This document shows positions 16,786-23,826 of a stretch of 64,000 nt of DNA, piece after piece (the first letter of the stretch is position 1; the number at the start of each line of letters is the position of its first letter). The stretch comes from a virus. The position numbers were made by a program, and so were the translations under genes. The notes under the pieces were generated by a model. The model was given only the letters and a program-made list of their open reading frames with translations. It was not told where the DNA came from and did no database searches. The stretch covers positions 1 through 64,000 of IMG/VR virus record IMGVR_UViG_3300042308_000168, one strand, 5' to 3'.

Positions 16786-16808
16786 CTCGTATGACATGGA
16801 CATACGAG
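16786..16808 (+). promoter_or_regulatory. Inverted repeat enclosing the start codon of an endonuclease
   Basis: CTCGTATG (16786-16793) and CATACGAG (16801-16808) form a perfect 8-bp stem with a 7-base loop. The ATG of the next gene (16791-16793) is in the 5' arm, so an RNA hairpin would hide the start codon. No obvious SD precedes this start. Confidence 0.6.
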
Positions 16809-17189
16809 AACAAACCCTTAGAAGAAATCCCAGAAGGCTATCAAGCTTTCGTATATTGCATCACCTGTGTTCCTACAGGGCGAAAATATATTGGGAAGAA
16901 ACTATTCAAATTCACTCGCACTACCAAGAAGAAAGGTAAGCGAGTAAAGAAGCAGGTCGACTCCGATTGGCAGGATTACTATGGCAGCAATAAAGAACTT
17001 TTACACCACGTGGAAATCTTCGGTAAGGAGAAGTTCACCCGAGAAATCATCCGTCTATGTAAGAGCAAAGGCGAAGCGTCGTATTATGAGGCTAAGGAAC
17101 AGTTTGATAGGGATGCGCTAATCTCCGAGCAATACTATAACGAATGGATTATGGTGCGAGTTAGAAAGTCCCATGTGAAAAAGAAGTGA
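16791..17189 (+). CDS. GIY-YIG endonuclease-like protein (Seg-like)
   Basis: 132 aa. The N-terminal GIY-YIG core is recognisable: AFVYCITCVPTGRKYIGKK (residues about 19-37), followed by a basic insert, DWQDYYGSN and KEKFTREIIRLCKSKGEASYYEAKEQF with the catalytic-type Glu. Proteins of this exact plan are common in T4-like cyanophages and are annotated as putative endonucleases. It probably cleaves DNA of related phages. The start lies in a hairpin, implying controlled translation. Confidence 0.75.
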   Translation: MTWTYENKPLEEIPEGYQAFVYCITCVPTGRKYIGKKLFKFTRTTKKKGKRVKKQVDSDWQDYYGSNKELLHHVEIFGKEKFTREIIRLCKSKGEASYYEAKEQFDRDALISEQYYNEWIMVRVRKSHVKKK

Positions 17190-17195
17190 GGAAGA

Positions 17196-17423
17196 ATGAT
17201 TACAGTGTATTCAAAAGACCAGTGTGTGTTTTGCGATAAAGCGAGAACACTACTGAAACTAAAGGCCAAGGAATTTACTGAGTATAAACTCGGTAAGGAT
17301 TTTGATCGGGATACTATCCTGGAAATGTTTCCTGACGCTCGAACTTTCCCAATAATAACACTTGACAAAAAGTATATTGGGGGCTATAATGAGTTAGAAA
17401 AATTGTTCAGCGAAGGAAACTAA
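17196..17423 (+). CDS. Glutaredoxin
   Basis: 75 aa, with the redox motif CVFC (residues 11-14) right after the first beta strand (MITVYSKDQ), the cis-proline region ARTFPIITLD and the GGYNEL glutathione-binding end. It fits T4 NrdC-type glutaredoxins and could supply electrons to nrdJ. The 3' end of the gene also contains a consensus promoter. Confidence 0.9.
   Translation: MITVYSKDQCVFCDKARTLLKLKAKEFTEYKLGKDFDRDTILEMFPDARTFPIITLDKKYIGGYNELEKLFSEGN
17362..17390 (+). promoter_or_regulatory. Consensus sigma70 promoter inside the glutaredoxin gene
   Basis: TTGACA (17362-17367), exactly 17 bases, TATAAT (17385-17390): a full 12/12 match. It lies 37 bases upstream of the ATG at 17427 and would drive the cluster of small genes after glutaredoxin. 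Confidence 0.7.
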
Positions 17424-17426
17424 AGC

Positions 17427-17654
17427 ATGTGGGTATCCGAACTCGAATCTGCTATGTTAGGCACTGTTAGAATTGGAACTTATCCGTCATATGCTGATGC
17501 ATGTGTCGGTACCGATAAATGGTTGCGTGAAACGAAAGTTTCCGATGGAGAAACCGAAACGACCATGCTCGAAATGGTAAACGAAGATTTTTCCTGTGAT
17601 GTTTATGTCTATGAAGCAGATGAAGATTATGAGTGGGAGAAAGAAGATGATTGA
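17427..17654 (+). CDS. Small acidic hypothetical protein
   Basis: 75 aa with a very acidic C-terminus (YEADEDYEWEKEDD). The first gene after the internal promoter at 17362. Not recognised; overlaps the next start by eight bases. Confidence 0.5.
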   Translation: MWVSELESAMLGTVRIGTYPSYADACVGTDKWLRETKVSDGETETTMLEMVNEDFSCDVYVYEADEDYEWEKEDD

Positions 17655-17919
17655 TAAGTATGCTCTAAAGGAAGACCTAAAGAACGGTGTTGTTACCGTT
17701 GTTTTTGAAAAGGCAGACGGAACGGAACGCACTATGCGAGCCACACTTTCCGATCTATATGTTCCGCAGGTTGAGCCTGCTATGCTTTCCGAGTATGATG
17801 GTCAGGTACCAAAGAATGCTCGGCAGCTAAATGACAATGTGCAAGCAGTATGGGATATCGATGCAGGTGGCTGGCGCTCCTTTCGTCTTGATTCCGTGAA
17901 GCAACTATTGAAGGAGTGA
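17647..17919 (+). CDS. SH3-like beta-barrel phage protein (DUF2693/WYL_2-like)
   Basis: 90 aa from ATG 17647. The pattern VVTVVFEKADGTERTMRATL, then NVQAVWDIDAGGWRSFRLDSVKQLL, matches small phage and plasmid proteins recalled as DUF2693 with a WYL/Sm-like barrel. These often occur in T4-like cyanophages. The role is unknown; WYL-type barrels generally bind nucleic acid or ligands. The in-frame extension upstream is ignored because it overlaps the preceding gene completely. Confidence 0.65.
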   Translation: MIDKYALKEDLKNGVVTVVFEKADGTERTMRATLSDLYVPQVEPAMLSEYDGQVPKNARQLNDNVQAVWDIDAGGWRSFRLDSVKQLLKE

Positions 17920-17922
17920 TAT

Positions 17923-18021
17923 ATGCCGTGGCCACATAAGAATAGACCTCGCAAGGGTCGTCGTAAGGTAGGATCTACAAAGCGCAAGATGCGTCGGACT
18001 AAAGGTCAAAAGAGGAAGTAA
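17923..18021 (+). CDS. Extremely basic micropeptide
   Basis: 32 aa with 18 Lys/Arg (MPWPHKNRPRKGRRKVGS...). The ATG at 17923 is preceded by AAGGAG, a good ribosome site, and the gap between neighbours is just this ORF, so it is probably translated. The composition suggests RNA, DNA or ribosome binding. No family recognised. Confidence 0.5.
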   Translation: MPWPHKNRPRKGRRKVGSTKRKMRRTKGQKRK

Positions 18022-18025
18022 TTAG

Positions 18026-18262
18026 ATGAACATGAACAAGCTAGAAAATGTGCGAGTGATTAATCTGAGCCCAAGTCAGGCACCTGTGAATTTCATGGAT
18101 GCTCTTGCTCTACTGTTTATCGGTCTTAAACTAACTGGCCATCTTGATGACTGGACCTGGGTAGCGGCTCTATCGCCGCTTTGGGCACCTTTCATGCTAC
18201 ATTGGCTCTTCCGTCTGGTTATCTTCACCTTTTTCTCTAATCATCTTCCGGAGGAAGAATAA
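18026..18262 (+). CDS. Small membrane protein (LKLTG..DWTW type)
   Basis: 78 aa with two hydrophobic segments (about 24-38 and 43-70). GLKLTGHLDDWTWVAALSPLW resembles small phage membrane proteins with the LKLTGxIDWSWWWVLxPLW motif. A second possible start (M3) lies close by. Its role in the phage is unknown. Confidence 0.6.
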   Translation: MNMNKLENVRVINLSPSQAPVNFMDALALLFIGLKLTGHLDDWTWVAALSPLWAPFMLHWLFRLVIFTFFSNHLPEEE

Positions 18263-18555
18263 TGTCTGCTGATAACGGAATCTATGTCCTTTTCACCGAG
18301 AGTGAAAAGGGTCCCGAATATCGGGTAGCTTATGCTCATGCTATCGATTCCATTTACGGTAAGTTTAATGAGGAAACTTTCCGTTATGATGGCGACATTC
18401 AGACAATCAAATCCGTCTTTGAAAAATCAGAAGTGTTCTTTTCCTTAAATGAGGCTCTTGACAAGGCCGAGGAAATGGGCTATGATTATGGATACCTTGA
18501 AGACGGAATTTGTGTTATCAACGAGTTCAAGGACTATGGCTACATCTTCGGATAA
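18262..18555 (+). CDS. Conserved phage protein (MSADNGIYxL family)
   Basis: 97 aa. MSADNGIYVLFTESEKGPEYRVAYAHAIDSIYG is the hallmark opening of a widespread phage hypothetical family. The rest is consistent with it (ALDKAEEMGYDYGYLEDGICVI). Overlaps the preceding stop by one base. No molecular function known to me. Confidence 0.65.
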   Translation: MSADNGIYVLFTESEKGPEYRVAYAHAIDSIYGKFNEETFRYDGDIQTIKSVFEKSEVFFSLNEALDKAEEMGYDYGYLEDGICVINEFKDYGYIFG

Positions 18556-18565
18556 GGAGAAAAAA

Positions 18566-19687
18566 GTGAAAAAGGCTACCGCTGTTCGCCGCCCCAAGTT
18601 CACTGATGAAAAGTATCTCGGTCCCGAACCGAGCCTTACTGAGGACTCTACACAGGTGGAGTTATCTAATGCCTACACCTGGTTTAACTACTTCTATTCT
18701 TCCGAGGATTCTCTCAAGTTCGCTATCTCCTACCTCAAGTCTATCAAGTATGATAAAGAAATCATTACCAAACTCTCCCGAGTCAAGCCCCATGAGTTCA
18801 ACAACTGGATCGGATGGAACTGCCGACTCCTTGAAGCAGGGTCCACTCTCCCTGATAATCTCTGGGACACAACGATTGAGCGTATTCGATCCTTCGCATC
18901 CTCGGCATCAGGAAGCGATGAAGTGGTTGAAGGAGAGGAAGCGCCCGTCACGAAGGTAATCTCGATCCAAGATCGTATCAATCACAAGGCATCCGATCTT
19001 ATCGGTGAACTGGAAGAACAACTGGATGTCTTCTTTCAAGAAGGAGTTATTCAGTTTGATGTTAAGAAGTGGACCCTTGAGAAGGGAATTAAACCGCAAA
19101 TTGCGAAGAGGATTGCAGAACACTTCCGTCCTCAATACGAAGAAATCTGTCAGGCCATCGAAGGCAAAGACAAAGAACTGGCTGACTCGTATAAGCACTG
19201 GCGTAAGCCGGTTCTTAAGATCATGGTTCTATTCATAAAGCGTATCATTGATCATATGGTTGAACTGGATTCTGCGGGTCAGGCTGTTCGCAAGCCCCGT
19301 AAGAAGAAGGTGAAGCCTGCCCATGTTCTAGTGGCTAAAATGAGTTATTGTGTCGAACACGAGGATTGTCTATATGCTAAGAGTGTCGATCCCAAGACTA
19401 TTATTGGTGCTGAACAACTTTGGGTGTTCAATGTTAAAACTCGCAATCTATCTGTGTATAATGCCGTGGGTCATTCGGGCCTTAGTGTCCGAGGGACTAC
19501 CATTACGGGATATGATGAAGCTACTTCTATCACCAAAAAACTTCGTAAACCCGAAGCAGTAATCAAGCCTCTGCTTGAAGGTGGTAAGATTTATCTTCGC
19601 AAGGTTATGGACAATATCACAACAAAAGAAGCTAAGGCTAACGGTCGTATCAACATGGATACAATCCTACTGCGGGTGGTGAAATGA
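18566..19687 (+). CDS. Large conserved T4-like phage protein
   Basis: 373 aa from GTG 18566, chosen because AAGGAG lies eight bases upstream and the upstream in-frame region overlaps the previous gene. Features: NAYTWFNYFYSSEDSLKFAISYLK near the start, VISIQDRINHKASDLIGELEEQLD in the middle, a basic RKPRKKKVKP stretch, then QLWVFNVKTRNLSVYNA. This organisation is that of a conserved hypothetical of T4-like cyanophages and pelagiphages. No catalytic motif. Possibly DNA-associated because of the basic segment. Confidence 0.68.
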   Translation: MKKATAVRRPKFTDEKYLGPEPSLTEDSTQVELSNAYTWFNYFYSSEDSLKFAISYLKSIKYDKEIITKLSRVKPHEFNNWIGWNCRLLEAGSTLPDNLWDTTIERIRSFASSASGSDEVVEGEEAPVTKVISIQDRINHKASDLIGELEEQLDVFFQEGVIQFDVKKWTLEKGIKPQIAKRIAEHFRPQYEEICQAIEGKDKELADSYKHWRKPVLKIMVLFIKRIIDHMVELDSAGQAVRKPRKKKVKPAHVLVAKMSYCVEHEDCLYAKSVDPKTIIGAEQLWVFNVKTRNLSVYNAVGHSGLSVRGTTITGYDEATSITKKLRKPEAVIKPLLEGGKIYLRKVMDNITTKEAKANGRINMDTILLRVVK

Positions 19688-19824
19688 TCATTGATTGCAT
19701 CTGGTTTATGATCTATCTTGGTATGGCTACCGGTGTCATCACCGTTGGCCTTATCTTGTATGGTACATACATAGAAATAAGGAATAAAAATGACAGACAA
19801 GGTAATAGAATTTCCAAAGAATAA
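19684..19824 (+). CDS. Small membrane protein
   Basis: 46 aa, ATG 19684 overlapping the preceding TGA. Residues 2-30 are a single hydrophobic helix (IWFMIYLGMATGVITVGLILYG) followed by a polar tail that overlaps the next gene by 35 bases. Likely a micro membrane protein; function unknown. Confidence 0.45.
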   Translation: MIIDCIWFMIYLGMATGVITVGLILYGTYIEIRNKNDRQGNRISKE

Positions 19825-20191
19825 GGTCGTTCGTGAAGTGCCCGAGGAGCATCTAAAGGCTCGGCAGGCGAAGGCAGATCAAAAGCTGGCCGATACAATT
19901 GTGGATGAAATTACAGGTCTTATCATTACAGAACTGGATAACTACTATGTCGAGGTACAGGACAAACAGTTTGCTAAAGACTTTATCCTAGTTGTGGATG
20001 CACTAAAGGCAGCCGTATATAGACAGTTTGATATCGACCATCACCTGCACGATTTTGTTGATAAGAACATTACCGTAATCGAGGGTGATCTAGAGGATAT
20101 GTCTAAGGAAGACCTCCGTGAACGGATTGAAACGGTGATAAAAGAACTTTCCGAAGCAAAGGAAAGTCTTGACACCGAAGAGGAAGAGTGA
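19790..20191 (+). CDS. Conserved helical phage protein
   Basis: 133 aa. It opens MTDKVIEFPKNKVVRE and is mostly helical and acidic, with a VVDALKAAVYRQFDIDHHLHDFVDKNI segment seen in T4-like cyanophage hypotheticals. Its 3' end contains a promoter for the RNase H gene. Function unknown. Confidence 0.6.
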   Translation: MTDKVIEFPKNKVVREVPEEHLKARQAKADQKLADTIVDEITGLIITELDNYYVEVQDKQFAKDFILVVDALKAAVYRQFDIDHHLHDFVDKNITVIEGDLEDMSKEDLRERIETVIKELSEAKESLDTEEEE

Positions 20192-20197
20192 TAGAAT
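20169..20197 (+). promoter_or_regulatory. Sigma70-like promoter for RNase H
   Basis: TTGACA (20169-20174), 17 bases, TAGAAT (20192-20197; 5 of 6). It overlaps the stop of the preceding gene and sits 27 bases before the RNase H ATG at 20225. Confidence 0.6.
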
Positions 20198-20224
20198 AAA
20201 TCTACGCTCAAAAAGGAATATATT

Positions 20225-21085
20225 ATGTCTTACATGTTTGTAGACCTCAATCAGGTTCTAATCTCAAACTTGATGCAGCACCTCAAGTTTGCTACAAAAG
20301 AAAACGAAATGAATGAGGCATTGATTCGCCATATGTGCATCAATACCATTCGCTCAAATGTGCGCCAGTTCAAGTCTAAGTATCCTAATGTGGTGCTTTG
20401 CTGTGACTCTAAGCATTACTGGCGTCGTGACTATTTTCCCTTCTATAAGTCGCAGCGTAAGGTCGACCGTGAGGCTTCGGGCCTTGATTGGGGTTTGATC
20501 TTCGATACTCTCAATCGTATCCGTGACGAACTAAAAGAATATTTCCCCTACAGGGTTATCGATGTTGATGGTGCCGAGGCTGACGATGTGATTGCAGTCC
20601 TATCGGCTCGTTATGCAAACCATGATCAGGTCCTCATTCTTTCAAGTGACAAGGACTTCGGTCAGTTGCAGAAGTATCCCAATGTCACCCAGTATTCTCC
20701 TATTCTAAAGCGGTTCATCAAGATTGATAATCCCTCCGTGTTTATCAAGGAGCATATCATTAAGGGTGATCGTGGCGATGGCATTCCTAACTTTCTATCT
20801 GCTGACAATACATTCGCTGCTGGTGAAAGACAGAAGCCCATAAATAGCAAAAAGCTTAACGAATGGGTGCAGAAGGATGCCACTGAGTTTTGCACTACGG
20901 ATGATATGCTTCGTGGTTATAAGCGTAATCAGATGTTGGTTGATTTTGACTATATACCTAATGAGATACAGGCGAAGATTGTAGAGGCCTTTGATAACGC
21001 TAAGCCTGCGTCAAAAGAGAAGATGCTTAATTACTTTATTGACAAAGGCCTTAAAGTGATGATTGAAAGCATAAACGATTTTTAG
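20225..21085 (+). CDS. rnh: RNase H / 5'-3' exonuclease, T4 Rnh-like
   Basis: 286 aa (T4 RNase H is 305). FEN/PIN-type acidic residues are visible: D7 in MFVDLNQ, VLCCDS near 59-61, VDGAEADDVIAVL (112-124), and LSSDKDFGQLQ (139-149), then GDRGDGIPNFLS (178-189), the helical H3TH region. The enzyme removes RNA primers and flaps from lagging-strand fragments. AAGGAATAT precedes the ATG. In T4 rnh lies next to genes 33-59-32; here those are 17 kb downstream. Confidence 0.9.
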   Translation: MSYMFVDLNQVLISNLMQHLKFATKENEMNEALIRHMCINTIRSNVRQFKSKYPNVVLCCDSKHYWRRDYFPFYKSQRKVDREASGLDWGLIFDTLNRIRDELKEYFPYRVIDVDGAEADDVIAVLSARYANHDQVLILSSDKDFGQLQKYPNVTQYSPILKRFIKIDNPSVFIKEHIIKGDRGDGIPNFLSADNTFAAGERQKPINSKKLNEWVQKDATEFCTTDDMLRGYKRNQMLVDFDYIPNEIQAKIVEAFDNAKPASKEKMLNYFIDKGLKVMIESINDF

Positions 21086-21093
21086 AGGAAACA

Positions 21094-21528
21094 ATGGCAA
21101 TCAAAAATATCTATGAAGTCCTAGATGACTTTCGCAATGTTAAGACAAAGCAGGATAGGATCGATGTTCTCCGTAAGAATGACTCCTATGCACTACGAAA
21201 TGTATTGCTAGGCACATTCAACCCAGACATTCAATATACTGTGACTGAGATTCCTGCATTCAAGCGTGAACAAATGCCTGCTGGCATGTCTTACGGACAT
21301 ATGACTGAGGCTTTATCACGGGTATATCTTTTCGTTAAGGGTAACCCACGAGTGTCGCCTGACCTAACCGATAAGAGAAAGACTGAAATTCTAATTCAGA
21401 TTTTGGAGTCTCTTGAGGAAAAGGAAGCCGATGTGTTTGCTGGTATGCTCAAGAAAGATTTAAATGTTCCATATCTAACCCCGTTGTTGGTCAATGAAGC
21501 GTTCCCCGGACTACTACCACAATCGTAA
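21094..21528 (+). CDS. Conserved T4-like phage protein (DUF6433-like)
   Basis: 144 aa. IYEVLDDFRNVKTKQDRIDVLRKNDSYALRNVL, RVYLFVKGNPRVSP and LLVNEAFPGLLP fit a family recalled as DUF6433 in T4-like phages. All-helical. The 3' end overlaps the SprT gene by 35 bases. Molecular role unknown. Confidence 0.68.
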   Translation: MAIKNIYEVLDDFRNVKTKQDRIDVLRKNDSYALRNVLLGTFNPDIQYTVTEIPAFKREQMPAGMSYGHMTEALSRVYLFVKGNPRVSPDLTDKRKTEILIQILESLEEKEADVFAGMLKKDLNVPYLTPLLVNEAFPGLLPQS

Positions 21529-21898
21529 ACTTCTAAAGGAGTTGGCGTATGACAGTACCAAATACCGCCCAACAATTGGTGACATCAAAGAATGGTTCGT
21601 CATACTTAATCAACAAATTTTCGGCAACAAACTATCCGAGTTCGATGAAATACGTATTGGTCGACCGAGGGGGGTCCATGCTCTTTTTCTCTACTGGCCA
21701 GGAGATAAAGAAAAAGGATCGATCCTAGTAATGACAAAGGTGTTTAGTAGCAAGAAGGAGTTTGTAGAAATTCTAGCACATGAAATGATACACTTATTCC
21801 AACATACATTCAATGAACCACTCGGACATGGTCCGTCATTCCGAGCCTGGAGTGATAACCTTCAACTTAAAGGACTTAAACTTTATAGGGTTGCATGA
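21494..21898 (+). CDS. SprT-like zinc metalloprotease
   Basis: 134 aa. The zinc site is HEMIH (96-100) with GHGPSF (111-116) supplying the third His, the SprT/Spartan arrangement HExxHxxQ...GHG. A G-R-P-R/LFLYWP strand pair precedes it. SprT-type enzymes cut proteins crosslinked to DNA or other chromatin targets; the phage substrate is unknown. Start ATG 21494 lies within the previous gene, so translation is coupled. Confidence 0.8.
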   Translation: MKRSPDYYHNRKLLKELAYDSTKYRPTIGDIKEWFVILNQQIFGNKLSEFDEIRIGRPRGVHALFLYWPGDKEKGSILVMTKVFSSKKEFVEILAHEMIHLFQHTFNEPLGHGPSFRAWSDNLQLKGLKLYRVA

Positions 21899-21899
21899 T

Positions 21900-22097
21900 A
21901 TGAAAAACAAGTCTCCTAGTTTCAAGCACGATCCTCTATATGCCGAACTATATGAGGAAGATAAGAAGTATGGTGGTAAGCGACTCGAAAGGCCGCAAAC
22001 CGATGTTAACAAAAAGCGTCCCATCAAGAACCTCAAGAAAGCCTGGATGGAACACACGGATGACTTCGATGAGGTTGATGATTTTTATGAGCATTGA
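21900..22097 (+). CDS. Small charged hypothetical protein
   Basis: 65 aa, Lys-rich with an acidic C-terminus (DDFDEVDDFYEH). The start follows the SprT stop by one base. Unknown function. Confidence 0.5.
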   Translation: MKNKSPSFKHDPLYAELYEEDKKYGGKRLERPQTDVNKKRPIKNLKKAWMEHTDDFDEVDDFYEH

Positions 22098-22115
22098 TTG
22101 ACAACAAAAAAGTCC

Positions 22116-22143
22116 TTGACATTCCTTTTCCTTAGTGTATAAT
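22116..22143 (+). promoter_or_regulatory. Consensus sigma70 promoter of the restriction-modification-like unit
   Basis: TTGACA (22116-22121), a 16-base spacer, TATAAT (22138-22143): both hexamers perfect. The arms of a 12-bp inverted repeat, CCTTTTCCTTAG (22124-22135) and CTGAGGAAAAGG (22158-22169, one mismatch), flank the -10 box, so a repressor operator is plausible. The right arm also contains the SD for the next gene. Confidence 0.75.
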
Positions 22144-22177
22144 AGAAGTTATAGTCGCTGAGGAAAAGGAATAAGTC

Positions 22178-22831
22178 ATGGCTTATTTACGGAATAACAA
22201 GGCTTATCTAAAGTTCTCGCCTGTCCATAAGTTCGATATGGACAAGCTTGAGAAAGTCTTAAACAAATCACACGCCATATTTAAAGATGCCTACAAAAAG
22301 CGGCATAAGTATGATCCTGCGAACTATGTTCCGATGAGAAATATCTCGGGCGGGATTGGCGAAGCATTTGCACAAATGTTGGTCGATGAATCGGATGACT
22401 TGAAGACGAATCCCCATCCGGATGGCTATCCCGACATTCTTCCCAATACAAAAGAAGCTAAAAAGTGGCTAGAGTCTCCTACATTAGAAGACTTTAAGAA
22501 GGGTGGCTTTGATGTTAAATCAAAGTTCATTGCCGAAGATGCTAAGATTGATACGAATGCATCTGCTCACCATGTCTATACGACCTCTGTTTTGAATGTC
22601 ATATGGATGTGGAAGAATGGTGTGCCGTTCATTGTTGGCATTACATACACTGACAAGCTAACCGAAAACGATTGGCCGAAGCCGTCTGCTGGCAAAGCTG
22701 GTTCAAAGACCACACCCTCATGCTCTATCAATAAGACGGGTAAGATCAAGCTGAGAAGCAATTGGCTGTTTCTTGACGAAGAAACTGTTAGAAACAATGG
22801 CCTGAACAACCATAAGGATTGGAACATATGA
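22178..22831 (+). CDS. Putative PD-(D/E)XK restriction endonuclease
   Basis: 217 aa. A nuclease-like core is visible: GGIGEAFAQMLV with Glu62, NPHPDGYPDIL with PD at 85-86, then GGFDVKSKF giving D112-x-K114, the spacing expected for a PD-D-x-K centre. This NPHPxGYPD...DVKS arrangement is like several type II restriction enzymes, but I cannot name a subfamily. It is coupled (ATGA) to the methyltransferase at 22828 behind a strong promoter and before a terminator. Alternatives: a host-DNA-degrading nuclease protected by the methylase, or a homing-type enzyme. Confidence 0.6.
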   Translation: MAYLRNNKAYLKFSPVHKFDMDKLEKVLNKSHAIFKDAYKKRHKYDPANYVPMRNISGGIGEAFAQMLVDESDDLKTNPHPDGYPDILPNTKEAKKWLESPTLEDFKKGGFDVKSKFIAEDAKIDTNASAHHVYTTSVLNVIWMWKNGVPFIVGITYTDKLTENDWPKPSAGKAGSKTTPSCSINKTGKIKLRSNWLFLDEETVRNNGLNNHKDWNI

Positions 22832-23370
22832 GAAAGAGAGACCGTGCAGACCGTGACTTTTACAGAACACCGGTTGATGCGGTATTACTGGCAAAGGATC
22901 TAATGGACCCAAACCTTAGATGGTGGGAGCCATGCGCTGGCGATGGTGCTATTAGCAAAAACTTGTCGGGTGTGTCATATGCATCTGACATTTATCCTAT
23001 GTGTGATGGTATCGATAAGCTGGATATGCTCACATGCGATAAGCCAGCGAATATCGATGCTGTTGTGACCAACCCTCCTTTCTTTGCCCAATATGAATTG
23101 CTGGATCGTTGTCTATATGAATGGAAGATCCCTGCTCTCCTGCTGATTAGAATTGAGCCTTTGTCCACGCAAAAGCGCAATGCATATACCAAACAACTAT
23201 CCAAACTGCATATCGTTAGCAGCCTGATCAAGTTCGAAACCGAAGACGGTAGAATTGTAAATGGTAACGGCACCGTAAGATGTGGATGGTGCCTCTTTAC
23301 GCCAGAGAAGGTCGAAACGACCGAAACTCGGTGGGTGACATTTCAGCGGAATAGTCTACCAATTTTGTAG
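22828..23370 (+). CDS. Putative DNA methyltransferase (amino-MTase, NPPF motif)
   Basis: 180 aa. SAM-binding motif I is EPCAGDGAI (34-42), and catalytic motif IV is NPPF (82-85) in IDAVVTNPPFFAQ, typical of N6-adenine or N4-cytosine enzymes. DFYRTPVDAV near the N-terminus is the usual opening of small phage adenine methylases. There is little room for a target-recognition domain. The start in an ATGA overlap with the nuclease gene supports a paired function: methylation of phage DNA at the sites cut by 22178. Specificity cannot be deduced. Confidence 0.75.
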   Translation: MRKRDRADRDFYRTPVDAVLLAKDLMDPNLRWWEPCAGDGAISKNLSGVSYASDIYPMCDGIDKLDMLTCDKPANIDAVVTNPPFFAQYELLDRCLYEWKIPALLLIRIEPLSTQKRNAYTKQLSKLHIVSSLIKFETEDGRIVNGNGTVRCGWCLFTPEKVETTETRWVTFQRNSLPIL

Positions 23371-23442
23371 AGATTGACATAGATCAATCCTAAGCAAAAT
23401 CAAGCACTTACAGAAATCTCTAATAAAATCAAAGACTTAGAG

Positions 23443-23467
23443 GTGCGACATCTTGTCGCACTTTTTT
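23443..23467 (+). terminator. Rho-independent terminator, cassette 1
   Basis: GTGCGACA (23443-23450), 3-base loop, TGTCGCAC (23454-23461), six T (23462-23467). Perfect 8-bp stem. It ends the restriction-modification-like unit. Related hairpins recur at 24167, 26866 and 27775. Confidence 0.88.
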
Positions 23468-23470
23468 CGC

Positions 23471-23499
23471 TTGACTTCCGTTCCGTTTTGTCCTATTAT
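23471..23499 (+). promoter_or_regulatory. Sigma70-like promoter of cassette 1
   Basis: TTGACT (23471-23476), 17 bases, TATTAT (23494-23499), with TGTCC directly before the -10. It starts three bases after the terminator T-run and about seven bases before ATG 23506. Confidence 0.7.
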
Positions 23500-23505
23500 A
23501 TGAGC

Positions 23506-23826
23506 ATGATCAAGAAACGCAAACGCCGCAGCGACACGAATCACATAATCTATAGCTTGGCTATTGGCAAGCGGGAATATATCGGGGTCACGATTGTTAA
23601 TGATCGTTCCCCGTCTAAGTCCCTTAAGCGCCGCTGGCAGAAACATGTCCAGCGGGCCATGTCAGAAGATAAAGCGTGGAAATTGTCGCTTGCAATTCGC
23701 AAGTATGGCCCTGAGGCATTCACTGTTGAGGTGGTTCAAATCGTTCGTGGCAAATCAAATGCTCATGAAATTGAGCGTGAATTGATCCGCACTCGTAAAC
23801 CGAAACTTAACACGGATGTTCGATAA
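23506..23826 (+). CDS. Small GIY-YIG nuclease-like protein
   Basis: 106 aa from ATG 23506 (another ATG at 23500 lies inside the promoter region). HIIYSLAIGKREYIGVT has the GIY-YIG strand pair, RRWQKHVQRA the conserved Arg helix, and SNAHEIERELIRTRKP the C-terminal catalytic-type Glu region. The small size means no separate DNA-binding domain. The predicted transcription start coincides with the start codon, so the mRNA may be leaderless. Possibly a homing or defence nuclease. Confidence 0.65.
   Translation: MIKKRKRRSDTNHIIYSLAIGKREYIGVTIVNDRSPSKSLKRRWQKHVQRAMSEDKAWKLSLAIRKYGPEAFTVEVVQIVRGKSNAHEIERELIRTRKPKLNTDVR

Noticed and set aside
20839-20846. CATAAATA as a late promoter inside rnh
   Set aside because: First base deviates from TATAAATA, it is within a coding region, and no gene start follows closely.
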